62,131 bases of DNA from Candidatus Aveggerthella stercoripullorum (GTDB lineage Bacteria; Actinomycetota; Coriobacteriia; Coriobacteriales; Eggerthellaceae): NCBI GenBank assembly GCA_018712955.1, contig DVGB01000059.1:1-62131 (forward strand), written 5' to 3'. Under the pieces are notes generated by a model. That model was not told the DNA's origin, did no database searches, and saw nothing but the letters and a program-made list of their open reading frames with translations. Made by a program: the position numbers and the translations under genes. Below, piece after piece: positions 1 to 8,882 of this stretch. Position 1 is the stretch's first letter, and every line of letters starts with the position of its first letter.

Positions 1-75
1 GCACAAGCGAGCCTGCTGAATCGGCGCCATCATCACCAAAACTGACAAGCGTCACGCGGTTTCGGCAATCCTCCC

Positions 76-1173
76 CTATTCGCCAAAATACGCGGCAATC
101 TCCTGCATACGAGCGCTCTGCTCTACGCCGAAAGGACAGCGGTCATCGCAGTGCCCGCATTGCACGCAGGCGGAGGCATGCACCTCCAGGTCGCGATAGT
201 GCTGTGCGGCCATGTCGTCGCCCAACCGCGCCAGGTCGTAGAACTTGTTGACCATGCCGATGCTGATGCCCTCCGGACACGGCTGGCAATGATTGCAGTA
301 AACGCATGCGCCGACCGTGGACTGAGGCGCCATAGACCCGAGCACAGAATAGTCGCGCTCTTCTTCCGTTGCGTCCAGGAAAGCGAGCACCTCCCGTAAA
401 TCTTCCTCACCGCGGATACCCGGCAGCACGGTGAGCACGCCAGGACGGTCGAGCGCGTACTGCATGCACTGGAATCGCGTGAGCGCCTGGCCGAACGGAG
501 ACTGGCGCGCATCCAGCAGCTGTCCGCCCGCAAACGCCTTCATAACGGATATGCTCACGCCCGCACGCTCGAATTCGCGATACAGTTCGGCGCGATCGTC
601 CGCTTCGCCTTTGCCGTACTCGGACTCGGACGTGTAGTCGTACATCGGATTGATGCTGAACATGCCCAAATCCATGGCTCCTGTCGCCAGGAAACGACGG
701 GCGATATCCACGCTGTGCGTGCTGAACCCGAGATGGCGAATGACGCCTTCCTGCTTCATGCGGCACGCATAATCCCAAATCCCACCGTTCATGACTTGAT
801 CGAAGTCGGCGTCCTCGTCGATGCAATGAATGAACCCGAAGTCCGCATAATCAGTGTCGAGCACGGCCAAACGTGCTTCGAACTGGCTTTTGGCTGTCGC
901 GAAATCCGTGGTGAAACCGTACGATCCGCTCGAATAGTCCGCCCCGAGGTGAATCTGCAGCATGACCTTGTCGCGCTGGCCGCGCAAAGCGCGCGCATAG
1001 CCTTCGAACGCGACAGCCTCGCTCGGAATGAAGTCCATGAAGTTCACGCCCGCGTCAATAGCGGCGCGCACGGTTCGCTCTGTCTCTTCCACGCTCGCCT
1101 GGTGGATAGAGCCCATACCGAGGCCGATAATGCTGATCTTTTCGCCTCCGCGAGGCAACGTACGATATTGCAT
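76..1173 (-). CDS. Aldo/keto reductase with C-terminal 4Fe-4S ferredoxin-like domain
   Basis: 365 aa. The N-terminal part has the (beta/alpha)8 aldo/keto reductase pattern: the opening strand IIGLGMGSIHQ, then VRAAIDAGVNFMDF and GFSTHSVDIARRF. After about residue 290 come two cysteine clusters, CVYCNHCQPCP and CVQCGHCDDRCP, which can bind two [4Fe-4S] clusters. This fused type is common in anaerobes and probably reduces small carbonyl substrates using NAD(P)H or ferredoxin-linked electrons; the substrate cannot be read from sequence. The usual AKR catalytic Tyr position lies in MDFIPSE, which departs from the canonical D-x-A-x-x-Y, so activity may be unusual. It stands alone, in the same direction as the membrane protein upstream but 280 bp away. 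Family call is firm, function is inferred. Confidence 0.85.
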   Translation of the reverse strand: MQYRTLPRGGEKISIIGLGMGSIHQASVEETERTVRAAIDAGVNFMDFIPSEAVAFEGYARALRGQRDKVMLQIHLGADYSSGSYGFTTDFATAKSQFEARLAVLDTDYADFGFIHCIDEDADFDQVMNGGIWDYACRMKQEGVIRHLGFSTHSVDIARRFLATGAMDLGMFSINPMYDYTSESEYGKGEADDRAELYREFERAGVSISVMKAFAGGQLLDARQSPFGQALTRFQCMQYALDRPGVLTVLPGIRGEEDLREVLAFLDATEEERDYSVLGSMAPQSTVGACVYCNHCQPCPEGISIGMVNKFYDLARLGDDMAAQHYRDLEVHASACVQCGHCDDRCPFGVEQSARMQEIAAYFGE

Positions 1174-1453
1174 GCGCCCATCCTCTCTCGTCTCGGCAAG
1201 CGCTCAGTGCTATGCCCGCTGTCGCGCATTGTGCGCTCCGTTGCGGATTGCGCCCTTTCGCGCACCGGTACGGCCCGTGCACTGAGCGGCCTTCGCATGC
1301 CACACTGTAATGCTTGGAGTTCGCTCAAAGTCAAATCGAACAGAAGGAAACATGCCTCAGTCAAAGATGCTGCTTTGAGCAGGCGGTGAATGCCGCGGTT
1401 TCAGCCAAGACGGTCCGCTACACCAACCGCTCTCGGTCCTATTCGCGCGGGAC

Positions 1454-3739
1454 TTACGCCCCCTCGTACTCGAAAGAAAGCGGCGCGCCGCCAAGCACGC
1501 AATAGAGCGTGTAATGCTCTTGCGGTTCGTACGAGACCGTGATTGCGCCTTCGCTTGTCACGCGCAAATCCTGACGGTTGTTCACTAGGACATAGAGCGG
1601 CGCGGACGCAGCGTCGGACTCCCCTTTCTGCGAAAACAGTTCGTCATTGCGCACGTCTCCCCCGAACATGCTTTCAGGCAGCGTGCCGTCCGCCCGAAGG
1701 CTCTCCCGCAGCTTTTTGTCCGAAATATAGCGGTAGGAGTGGCGTCGGTCGGGAATATAGGTGGTCACCAGGTTGTTCTCTGCCGTGTTCCCGTCGTCGT
1801 AGACAATGAGCACCCGCGCGCTTTCGGGCAGCCCTTCCAGGATGCCGTCAACGGCGACCGCCTCTTGAATCTCCGCCTCTTCGGCACCGTAAGAATCGCG
1901 ATTGTGAACCGTGCACGCCACCGTGCTTGCTACGAAGAATGCCGCCACGACGACGATAACCGCCTTACGGCCGATGCGTCCGACCCTCCCGCGCGCATGG
2001 AACAGCACCGTGCCCACGACCGCTATGGCGACGATGACACCACGCGCTATCCAGACAGCCGCGTTTATGGCGAGCACTGCCTCCTTCTCGTCGGAAATGG
2101 CAGTCAGGCCACCCGTCGAGGACGCGAACTTTTCTGCCGGGATAGTCAGGTCGATATCGCAGATGAAGCGGAACAGATGCATCGTGGCGCTATCAAGCCC
2201 CTGAGAGAGGTTCGCCGTCCCGAACAAGAGCAGCACGCCCACGCAAAACGCCGTGAGCACCACCGTGAGCACATGTCCCCGGCCGAGCGTCGCACCCCAG
2301 CGCGGGTGCGGCCCCTCTGTCGCCTGACGAACCAGGAAGAACGCAAAGGGCACGAGCAGTGGACCCACGTAGCGCAAATGCTGGCGCAACGCGACATGCC
2401 CCGCATCCTCGCGCATGGAAATGGTAAAGACCACGGTCAGGAAACTGATGACGAACACGAGGAGGAGGAGCACAAGAAACGTACGCTCGTCCTTTTTGAA
2501 CCGTCGGAACGAAACCAGGGGAAGCACGAGCGGAAAGAACGCGAAGCCCAGCAGGAAATGCACCGCGTTCAGCCCGATCGCATAGAACGCAAACAGGTCG
2601 ACGTAGAGGCTCTGCAGGATGTCGAGAGAAGACTGGTTGTACGAATTCAGCATGCCGGAAAAGAGCGTAAGCTTCAGCAGCAAGAACGGCGCTAGGAACC
2701 CGATGAGGAAAAGCGCGAGCCGTGCCAGCGGATCTCCAAACAGCGGAATGCGCGCCAGAAATCCGCCGTTTTCGGACGCTTTGCCCAGACGCAGGTCCCT
2801 TCGCCTTTTCCACGAAGTCCACGCTCCGCGCGCAACTGAAACCGCGAGCATGAGCGCAATCGCAATTGCGTAAGCAAGCGCAACCTCTTTGCACAGGTAG
2901 ACGATGTAGCAGACAAAACCGCCCGCCGCCGCGCTCGCAAGCCCGCGCGTCCCTGGTTTCGACAGTGCATCCCAAAGCAACACCATGAGCCATAAGGACA
3001 AGGGCGCGTACAGGCATTCGCTCATGAACGTCATGGAATAGCAGAGATCCGGCAGCAACGCCGCCAGAGCCAAGCAGACCACGCGAGCGCCCTTGCCTGA
3101 AACAAGGCGCTTAGCCAGTACGTAGGCAGGAAACACCACAGACGAAGCGTACAGGGAGTTCAAGAAGGCGATTACGTGCACTTGGGTTTGCGGATCCGGG
3201 AACAGCATCGCCGGAATGAGCGCAATCGGGTAGAGAATCTTCTGGAACGAGCTGGCCACTCCGCGAATCGTGAGCGTGCCGTCCGTCACCAAGCTGCGGG
3301 AAAGATCGAGATAGCGCAGTTCGTCCGGCATGACGTCGGCGGACTTCGGGAAATCCGACATGAGCGTGCGCACCACGACGGAGACAATGAAAAGCGCGAA
3401 GGTGAACACGAGCAGCGGATCGACCTGCTGCCAGAGACCGTGCGCGGTACGCCTTTTTTCCACGCTGCCGCGGAATACAGCGGTGCTTGAGGTGGAGGCG
3501 GAATCGGGCGACGTGATATCGCCTCGCTCTTCTGCGCCATAGGCACTGCCGCTTTCGCCGCTTTCGGGGGATTGCGCCGCGCGAGCACGCCTGCTCGAGC
3601 GCACCGTTGCGCGCCCGCGTGCAGCGGCAGCCTGCCGCCAGCCAGCATGTTCTCCCTGCGGCGTGATAACGCCCCCCTTTCGTCGTCCTTGCATTGTACC
3701 GTCAAGACGGCCGCGAACCGCGCAATACCGCATCTTCAA
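1454..3739 (-). CDS. Large polytopic membrane protein, GT-C/ArnT-like glycosyltransferase candidate
   Basis: Up to 761 aa. A basic, low-complexity cytoplasmic N-terminus of about 110 residues is followed by roughly 11-12 hydrophobic segments and a soluble C-terminal domain of about 150 residues. After the first membrane segment is DELRYLDLSRSL, which resembles the acidic loop (D-E-x-x-Y) of dolichyl/undecaprenyl-phosphate-sugar mannosyltransferases of the PMT/ArnT (GT-C) fold. Such enzymes move a lipid-linked sugar across or outside the membrane. The start is uncertain because the N-terminal 15-100 residues are of low complexity and no strong ribosome binding site distinguishes the candidate start codons. 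It could also be an uncharacterised O-antigen-type protein. Confidence 0.6.
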   Translation of the reverse strand: MKMRYCAVRGRLDGTMQGRRKGGVITPQGEHAGWRQAAAARGRATVRSSRRARAAQSPESGESGSAYGAEERGDITSPDSASTSSTAVFRGSVEKRRTAHGLWQQVDPLLVFTFALFIVSVVVRTLMSDFPKSADVMPDELRYLDLSRSLVTDGTLTIRGVASSFQKILYPIALIPAMLFPDPQTQVHVIAFLNSLYASSVVFPAYVLAKRLVSGKGARVVCLALAALLPDLCYSMTFMSECLYAPLSLWLMVLLWDALSKPGTRGLASAAAGGFVCYIVYLCKEVALAYAIAIALMLAVSVARGAWTSWKRRRDLRLGKASENGGFLARIPLFGDPLARLALFLIGFLAPFLLLKLTLFSGMLNSYNQSSLDILQSLYVDLFAFYAIGLNAVHFLLGFAFFPLVLPLVSFRRFKKDERTFLVLLLLVFVISFLTVVFTISMREDAGHVALRQHLRYVGPLLVPFAFFLVRQATEGPHPRWGATLGRGHVLTVVLTAFCVGVLLLFGTANLSQGLDSATMHLFRFICDIDLTIPAEKFASSTGGLTAISDEKEAVLAINAAVWIARGVIVAIAVVGTVLFHARGRVGRIGRKAVIVVVAAFFVASTVACTVHNRDSYGAEEAEIQEAVAVDGILEGLPESARVLIVYDDGNTAENNLVTTYIPDRRHSYRYISDKKLRESLRADGTLPESMFGGDVRNDELFSQKGESDAASAPLYVLVNNRQDLRVTSEGAITVSYEPQEHYTLYCVLGGAPLSFEYEGA

Positions 3740-3931
3740 CCAGGCTTTACCGAGCCGTAACCATGCCGCTCCCTACGTTCGCCCTGCGCATTGTGCTGTT
3801 CACTAACCATGCGGACGTCTTGTTGTGCGCGTTCTATCGGAAGCGCCGAAACGCATGCCATTCGCCTTCCCAGAGGCTACAATGGCGCCAGATTCCCTGC
3901 TGGCGCACTGCAAACGAGAAAGAAGGCACCC

Positions 3932-5119
3932 ATGCTGCGAGCAACTGAAATCAAGCCGGACGTGTACTGGGTCGGCGGCATCGACTGGACCGAGCGCAAC
4001 TTCCACGGCTACACCACCGACCGCGGCTCCACGTACAACGCCTACCTCATCCTCGACGAAAAGATCACCCTCATCGACACGTGCAAACCACCGTTCGCGG
4101 ATGAGCTCCTGGAGCGCATTGCCGACGTAATCGACCCGGCGAAGATCGACTATGTAATCTCCAACCATGTTGAACAGGACCATTCGGGCGCCATTCCCGC
4201 CATCATGGCCGCCGCGCCGAATGCGAAGATCGTCACGAGCGACCCTCACGGCCTTAAGGGCCTCAAGGCGCATTACGGCGAAGCGTACGAGTACATCCCG
4301 GTCAAAACGGGCGACACGCTCAATATCGGCAAACGCACGCTGACGTTCGCCGCCACCATGATGGTTCACTGGCCGGACAACATGGTGACCTACAGCGCTT
4401 TCGACAAAATCCTCTTCAGCAACGACGCTTTCGGCCAGCACTATGCGTCCTCCAAGCGCTTTGACGACGAGGTCGGCCTGCCCGAGGTCCTTGACCAGGC
4501 GAAGAAGTACTACGCGAATATCGTCATGCCGTATTCCCGCCATGTCGTGAAGGCGCTGGGCGCGCTCGGCGGGCTGGACTTCGATATGATCGCGCCGAGC
4601 CACGGTATCATCTGGCGCTCTCACGTGGCAGATATCCTGGACATCTACCAGAAGTGGAGCTCGCTTGTCCCGGACGAGTATGCCATCGTGGTCTACGACT
4701 CCATGTGGCACACGACCGAGGCCATGGCGCAGCAGATTCTCGAAGCGTTCATCGAGGCGGGCATCCCGGCACGCTTGTTCGACCTGAAAGTGGACCATAT
4801 CTCCGACATCATGACCGAAGTGCTGTCCGCCCGCTATATCGCCGTCGGGTCGCCCACGCTCAACAACGGCATGATGCCCACCGTGGCCAGCTTCCTGTGG
4901 TACCTGAAGGGGCTTTCGCCAAAGGACCGCATCGGCATTCCGTTCGGTTCGTACGGCTGGGGTCAGAATGGCCCGCAGGAAGTGGCGGAACTGCTGGAAA
5001 AGTGCGGGTTTACGCAGGACTTCGGCATCCTCACGCATCAGTGGACTGAAGACGAGGACAGCCTGAGCGAGCTGCACCGCGCAGTGCTGGAAGGCATTGC
5101 AAAGGTGAACGCGAAGTAG
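3932..5119 (+). CDS. fprA: A-type flavoprotein (flavodiiron protein, FprA family)
   Basis: 395 aa. The start is ATG 3932, preceded by AGAAAGAAGG; upstream in-frame codons give non-conserved sequence. The N-terminal half is a metallo-beta-lactamase fold binding a diiron centre: HVEQDHSGAIP (H-x-E-x-D-H), MVHWPDNMVTY, SNDAFGQHY and APSHGIIWR supply the iron ligands. The C-terminal half is a flavodoxin domain with FMN-binding loop VVYDSMWHTTEAMA and GSYGWG. Flavodiiron proteins reduce O2 to water or NO to N2O in the cytoplasm of anaerobes, taking electrons from rubredoxin. The flavin reductase-rubredoxin at 54995-55678 could be a distant partner. Length matches the minimal class A protein without a fused rubredoxin. 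Confidence 0.93.
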   Translation: MLRATEIKPDVYWVGGIDWTERNFHGYTTDRGSTYNAYLILDEKITLIDTCKPPFADELLERIADVIDPAKIDYVISNHVEQDHSGAIPAIMAAAPNAKIVTSDPHGLKGLKAHYGEAYEYIPVKTGDTLNIGKRTLTFAATMMVHWPDNMVTYSAFDKILFSNDAFGQHYASSKRFDDEVGLPEVLDQAKKYYANIVMPYSRHVVKALGALGGLDFDMIAPSHGIIWRSHVADILDIYQKWSSLVPDEYAIVVYDSMWHTTEAMAQQILEAFIEAGIPARLFDLKVDHISDIMTEVLSARYIAVGSPTLNNGMMPTVASFLWYLKGLSPKDRIGIPFGSYGWGQNGPQEVAELLEKCGFTQDFGILTHQWTEDEDSLSELHRAVLEGIAKVNAK

Positions 5120-5436
5120 GGATTCGCCCGCATTCCGTATGCGCCTGCGAGACAGATGGCGCATAAGCGCAATGATGCGCAAGGTATATGACGCGGTCGT
5201 CCGTTACGCCCCTGAAGGCTTGGCGGACGGCCGCGTTGTGTTTTGGAGATAAGACGCGAGAACCTTGAAGGGCAGCCGCATTGAAGGGGCTGAAAGGGTG
5301 GCGAAAATCCCGAGGAAGGCCGCGTTGGATTATTGAGAGGCGGTGCAGCAGCCCGGAGCTTTGCGGAAGGCACGCAAGATGAGCGCGTAAACCAGGACGC
5401 GCAGCAATGTGTGCAAAAACCTTCGCCTTGTGGTCA

Positions 5437-5585
5437 TTTTCGACGATAAAGACGCTCGAACTGTCAGCACTCCAAATTGCTTGGAGCAAAACGCCTGGTC
5501 ACAAACTCTGCATTCCGAAGGCGACCAGACGATGGCGGACAATTTGCGCGACATGGGAGGTATCCAGCGTCTTTATCGTCGAAAA
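5437..5585. repeat. 149-bp nested palindromic element with 20-bp perfect inverted ends
   Basis: The end TTTTCGACGATAAAGACGCT (5437-5456) is repeated exactly in reverse complement at 5566-5585. Inside it are two further nested inverted pairs in register: CAAATTG 5473-5479 with CAATTTG 5540-5546, and CTGGTC 5495-5500 with GACCAG 5523-5528. The whole element can therefore fold into one long interrupted hairpin. It has no coding capacity. It resembles a miniature inverted-repeat element, or a transcribed hairpin between two convergent genes. No clear target-site duplication is visible. Confidence 0.7.
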
Positions 5586-5799
5586 GTGTCAAAACCAAAG
5601 GGAGTGGGAGCGCAAACGGTGTTTGCACCAGCACTACCAACGACGCAAAGCGCTTTGCTCACCGCAATGCACCCTCGAACGCCAAGCCCGTACGCCCCGC
5701 GCGAGCGTCAGGCGCGCTTTTGTCCCATAACCCCATTGCCGCCGATGGCACAGGACACCCCCACAGCGAAACACTTGCGAAAGATGCCGAACAAAAGCG

Positions 5800-5827
5800 A
5801 AGCCCTACAACGCAAGCTGTAGGGCTT
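5800..5827 (-). terminator. Rho-independent terminator downstream of fumarase alpha
   Basis: A perfect 10-bp stem (AAGCCCTACA / TGTAGGGCTT) with an 8-nt loop lies 45 bp past the fumarase stop codon. On the minus strand it is followed by TCGCTTTTGTT. Confidence 0.65.
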
Positions 5828-5871
5828 CCTTCATGTTCGTCGTGCGCAAGAATGCACGTGGCTCGCTTCCG

Positions 5872-6729
5872 CTATGCACCTGCCAGATCGATCGTCGCCC
5901 TCCGCATGGCGGAGCAGCCCATGTTGATAGCAAGCGGCAATGCGGCGATATGGCAGGGCGCAGTGTTCACCTTGACGGCAAGCGCCGTGTGCGCGCCACC
6001 GAGCGCACCCGCGCCCACGCCGGTCGCGTTCACGCGCGCAAGAAGTTCGGCTTCGAAGGCTGCCGTGCGCTCGTCAGGCGCAGGCGCGTCGATCGGGCGC
6101 ATGAGCGCGCGCTTCGCCAGCCCGCCCACTTTGTCGAACGTCGCGCCGACGCCGACGCCGACCACGAGCGGCGGACAGGCATTCGCCGCCTTCTCTTGCA
6201 CGCAGCGAACGACCTCCTCGACAATGCCCTCACGACCCGCGCCGGGTGCCAGCATGACCACGCGACTTGCGTTGTCAGACCCGCCTCCTTTAAGCATGAG
6301 GTGCAGACGCGCGACGCCCGGTTCCTCGACAGGGTGTATTTCACAGAATGCCGGGGTGTTCGTGCGCGTGTTCGCGCGGTCGAAGAGCGCGTTTTTCACG
6401 ACAGACATGCGCAAGCGCGCTTCCTCGTAGGCACGCGCCACCGCTTCGTCCACGCCAGCGAAGACATTGCCTGGCACCAGGACGTCAGGGCCGACCTCCA
6501 AGCACACCCATACCGTGCCCGTATCCTGGCAAAGCGGCACGTGGTCTTCGCGTGCAATACGAGCGTTCTCCGTGAGCTGACGCAACACTTCGCGGGCGCG
6601 CGGACTGCGCTCTTCGGCGAAGGCGCGCTCAAGCGCTGCCAGCACGTCCGCTGGCAGCACGCAAGCAATGCGCGGAATAGTCTCGTAGACTGCTTGTGCT
6701 ACTTTCTCGGACGTCAATTCGATGGACAT
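5872..6729 (-). CDS. Class I fumarate hydratase / L-tartrate dehydratase alpha subunit
   Basis: 285 aa from ATG 6729, with GAGGA 6 nt upstream; a TTG two codons earlier is less likely. Family hallmarks are the cluster Cys in HVPLCQDTGTVWV, the NTPAFCEIHPVE segment and the LMLKGGGSDNASRV loop. This is the N-terminal half of the oxygen-sensitive [4Fe-4S] hydro-lyases that interconvert fumarate and malate (or dehydrate tartrate). Two-subunit enzymes need a beta subunit, normally the next gene; none follows here and none is present in the window. The gene upstream in the same direction is malic enzyme, which would convert the malate product to pyruvate, so fumarase is the more natural reading than tartrate dehydratase. 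Confidence 0.87.
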   Translation of the reverse strand: MSIELTSEKVAQAVYETIPRIACVLPADVLAALERAFAEERSPRAREVLRQLTENARIAREDHVPLCQDTGTVWVCLEVGPDVLVPGNVFAGVDEAVARAYEEARLRMSVVKNALFDRANTRTNTPAFCEIHPVEEPGVARLHLMLKGGGSDNASRVVMLAPGAGREGIVEEVVRCVQEKAANACPPLVVGVGVGATFDKVGGLAKRALMRPIDAPAPDERTAAFEAELLARVNATGVGAGALGGAHTALAVKVNTAPCHIAALPLAINMGCSAMRRATIDLAGA

Positions 6730-6917
6730 GGTCAATCCTCACATTAGGACGGGAAGGTCGGGAAAGCGGCGCGCATCCGTGAAGTGATGCACGCCGCCTT
6801 GCGGGCGGACGGGCACAACAAACCTCGGCGTGGAGTTGGGATGGCCTCTGCCAGACCATCAGACCCCAACGAAAGAACCAAAGCTCGCAACGCCGTATGG
6901 AGCAGGCGTCCCCTTGC

Positions 6918-8069
6918 CTAGCGCACGCACTCCTTCACGGCAGCAGCCACTGCTTCGGCAGCGCGCGGGTCGAAAGGCTCCGGCATGATGAAGTCTTCGC
7001 AGAGCTCGTCGTCGGAAACGAGGGCGGCCAGCGCCTCGGCGGCTGCAAGTTTCATCTCTTCGGTAATACGCGTGGCGCGCGCTTCAAGGGCTCCTTTGAA
7101 AATGCCCGGGAAAGCAACCACGTTGTTAATCTGGTTCGGGAAGTCAGAACGGCCGGTGCCCACCACGCGCGCGCCCGCCTCGCGAGCAACGTCGGGCATG
7201 ATTTCCGGCACGGGGTTGGCCATGGCGAAGACCGCAGCATCCGGTGCCATGGCAGCCACCATTTCGCCCGTCACGATGTTCGGGGCGGACACGCCCACGA
7301 AGACGTCCGCGCCCTTGAGCGCGTCGGCCAGCGTGCCGTCCACGTCGTCCAGGTTCGTCCACTGCAGCATTTCACGCTGGGCGTCCGTAGCGCCTTCGGT
7401 GCGCGAGCTGATGATGCCCTTAATATCGCAGAGCACCAGGTGTTTGATACCCCAGCGCAGCAGCAGCTTTGAGATGGCAATGCCTGCCGAGCCTGCGCCG
7501 TTCACGACCACGCGCACGTCCTCGCGGCGTTTGCCCGTGAGGCGCAGCGCGTTAATGACGCCGCAGAGCACCACGATAGCGGTGCCGTGCTGGTCGTCGT
7601 GGAAGACGGGAATGTCCAGCTCTTCGATGAGGCGACGCTCGATTTCAAAGCAGCGGGGCGCGGAAATATCCTCCAGGTTGATGCCGCCGAAAGACGGGGC
7701 GACGCGCTTGACCGTGTCCACGATTTCGTCCACATCCTGCGTGTCCAAGCACAGCGGCACGGCGTTCACGCCGCCGAACTCTTTGAACAGCGCGCATTTG
7801 CCCTCCATGACCGGCATGGCAGACAACGGCCCGATATTGCCCAGGCCGAGCACCGCGCTGCCATCGCTCACGACGGCGATCGTGTTCGCCTTCTGCGTGT
7901 AGGTGTAGGCAGCGTCCGGATCCTGCGCGATGACCTTGCACGGCTCGGCGACGCCCGGCGTATAGGCCAGCGCCAGGTCCTCGCGCGTAGCAATCTTCAT
8001 CTTCGGAACGGTGTCCAGCTTGCCCTGCCATTCGGCGTGCAGCTGCAATGCTTTTTCTTGGGTGTTCAT
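6918..8069 (-). CDS. NAD(P)-dependent malic enzyme (short bacterial type)
   Basis: 383 aa, the usual length of the short MaeB-like form without a phosphotransacetylase domain. Visible features: the N-terminal malic domain with ALAYTPGVAEPC and SDGSAVLGLGNIGP, PVFHDDQHGTAIV with the metal-binding Asp residues, the Rossmann motif VVNGAGSAGIAI, and AMANPVPEI near the C-terminus. It oxidatively decarboxylates malate to pyruvate, producing NAD(P)H in the cytoplasm. It precedes the fumarase alpha gene by 188 bp in the same direction, which suggests a fumarate-malate-pyruvate route. Confidence 0.95.
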   Translation of the reverse strand: MNTQEKALQLHAEWQGKLDTVPKMKIATREDLALAYTPGVAEPCKVIAQDPDAAYTYTQKANTIAVVSDGSAVLGLGNIGPLSAMPVMEGKCALFKEFGGVNAVPLCLDTQDVDEIVDTVKRVAPSFGGINLEDISAPRCFEIERRLIEELDIPVFHDDQHGTAIVVLCGVINALRLTGKRREDVRVVVNGAGSAGIAISKLLLRWGIKHLVLCDIKGIISSRTEGATDAQREMLQWTNLDDVDGTLADALKGADVFVGVSAPNIVTGEMVAAMAPDAAVFAMANPVPEIMPDVAREAGARVVGTGRSDFPNQINNVVAFPGIFKGALEARATRITEEMKLAAAEALAALVSDDELCEDFIMPEPFDPRAAEAVAAAVKECVR

Positions 8070-8202
8070 GGAGATGCCCTCTCGGGTCGTGGCCTGTGTT
8101 GCGTGGGTATTATACCCCCGAACAGCAGGATGGTTGGAGCGGCAGGACGCACGGCGTGCGATAATGAGTTCAACCCCCGTTTGTACGCGGAAGAAGGCGA
8201 CT

Positions 8203-8817
8203 ATGGCAGAACAGCAGAACCCTCAGCAGCAAAGCGTGCAGCAATCGAGCGGCCAGCAGTGGCAGCCCTACGAGCCGAATCCTTCGCAGGCTCCTGGCGA
8301 TGCGCAGACGCAGTGGCAGCAGGCGACGGACGTTTCAGGGCAGCAGCAATGGCAACAGCCGTATGTAGGACAACCTGACAATGCGCAGCAGCCTGCAGGA
8401 GGTCAGCCGGAGTACGGGCAGCAGCCCTCTACTTCGCAACCTGGAAACGCACCGCAGTCCGCCAGCCAGCCTGGCTATGGACAGCCGCCGCAGCCGCCCT
8501 ACGCCAACCAGCCGGGCTATGCCCAGCAGCCCTACCCTGGCCAGGGCGCATACGCGCCACAGCCGTTCGTGGAGCAATACGGACCGCACGTCACGCACAC
8601 GCCCGACGGCCGCAAGCTGGTGAGCAAAGTAGCGTACGTCCTCCTCGCGTTCTTCTTGGGCGGGCTCGGCATCCACAACTTCTATGCTGGCAAAGTGGGG
8701 CTGGGCATTCTCTTCCTTGTGTTCTGCTGGACCTTCATCCCTTCCATCGCCGCGTTCGTGCAAGCAATCATCGCTCTTTGCAAAACGAGCGACGCGTACG
8801 GCAGGATTGCGATCTAG
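8203..8817 (+). CDS. TM2 domain membrane protein with Gln/Pro-rich N-terminus
   Basis: 204 aa from ATG 8203 (AGAAGG upstream). The first ~125 residues are Q/P/G/Y-rich with repeated PQQP/QPGYGQ-like units and are likely disordered. The C-terminus is a TM2 domain: KVAYVLLAFFLGGLGIHNFY, then the characteristic YAGK and two hydrophobic helices ending in ALCKTSDAYGR. TM2 proteins are small inner-membrane proteins of unknown role. A decayed copy of the end of this domain is found at 28322-28383, and a similarly Q/P-rich N-terminus occurs in the protein at 27111-28106. It is divergent from malic enzyme. Confidence 0.88.
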   Translation: MAEQQNPQQQSVQQSSGQQWQPYEPNPSQAPGDAQTQWQQATDVSGQQQWQQPYVGQPDNAQQPAGGQPEYGQQPSTSQPGNAPQSASQPGYGQPPQPPYANQPGYAQQPYPGQGAYAPQPFVEQYGPHVTHTPDGRKLVSKVAYVLLAFFLGGLGIHNFYAGKVGLGILFLVFCWTFIPSIAAFVQAIIALCKTSDAYGRIAI

Positions 8818-8882
8818 GGAGCGGGGGCCAAAGCGCATCCTGGCCTCGAGCAAGCCTCCGAGCAACCTGTCCTTGGCGCAGG

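Larger units (their letters stand above)
5120..5871. other. 752-bp intergenic region, no supported gene
   Basis: Nothing here reads as a conserved protein; the short open frames on both strands show no recognisable motif. It contains the nested palindrome at 5437-5585 and the terminator at 5800-5827, listed separately. The convergent genes on either side (flavodiiron protein rightward, fumarase leftward) mean that no promoter is needed here. Confidence 0.6.
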
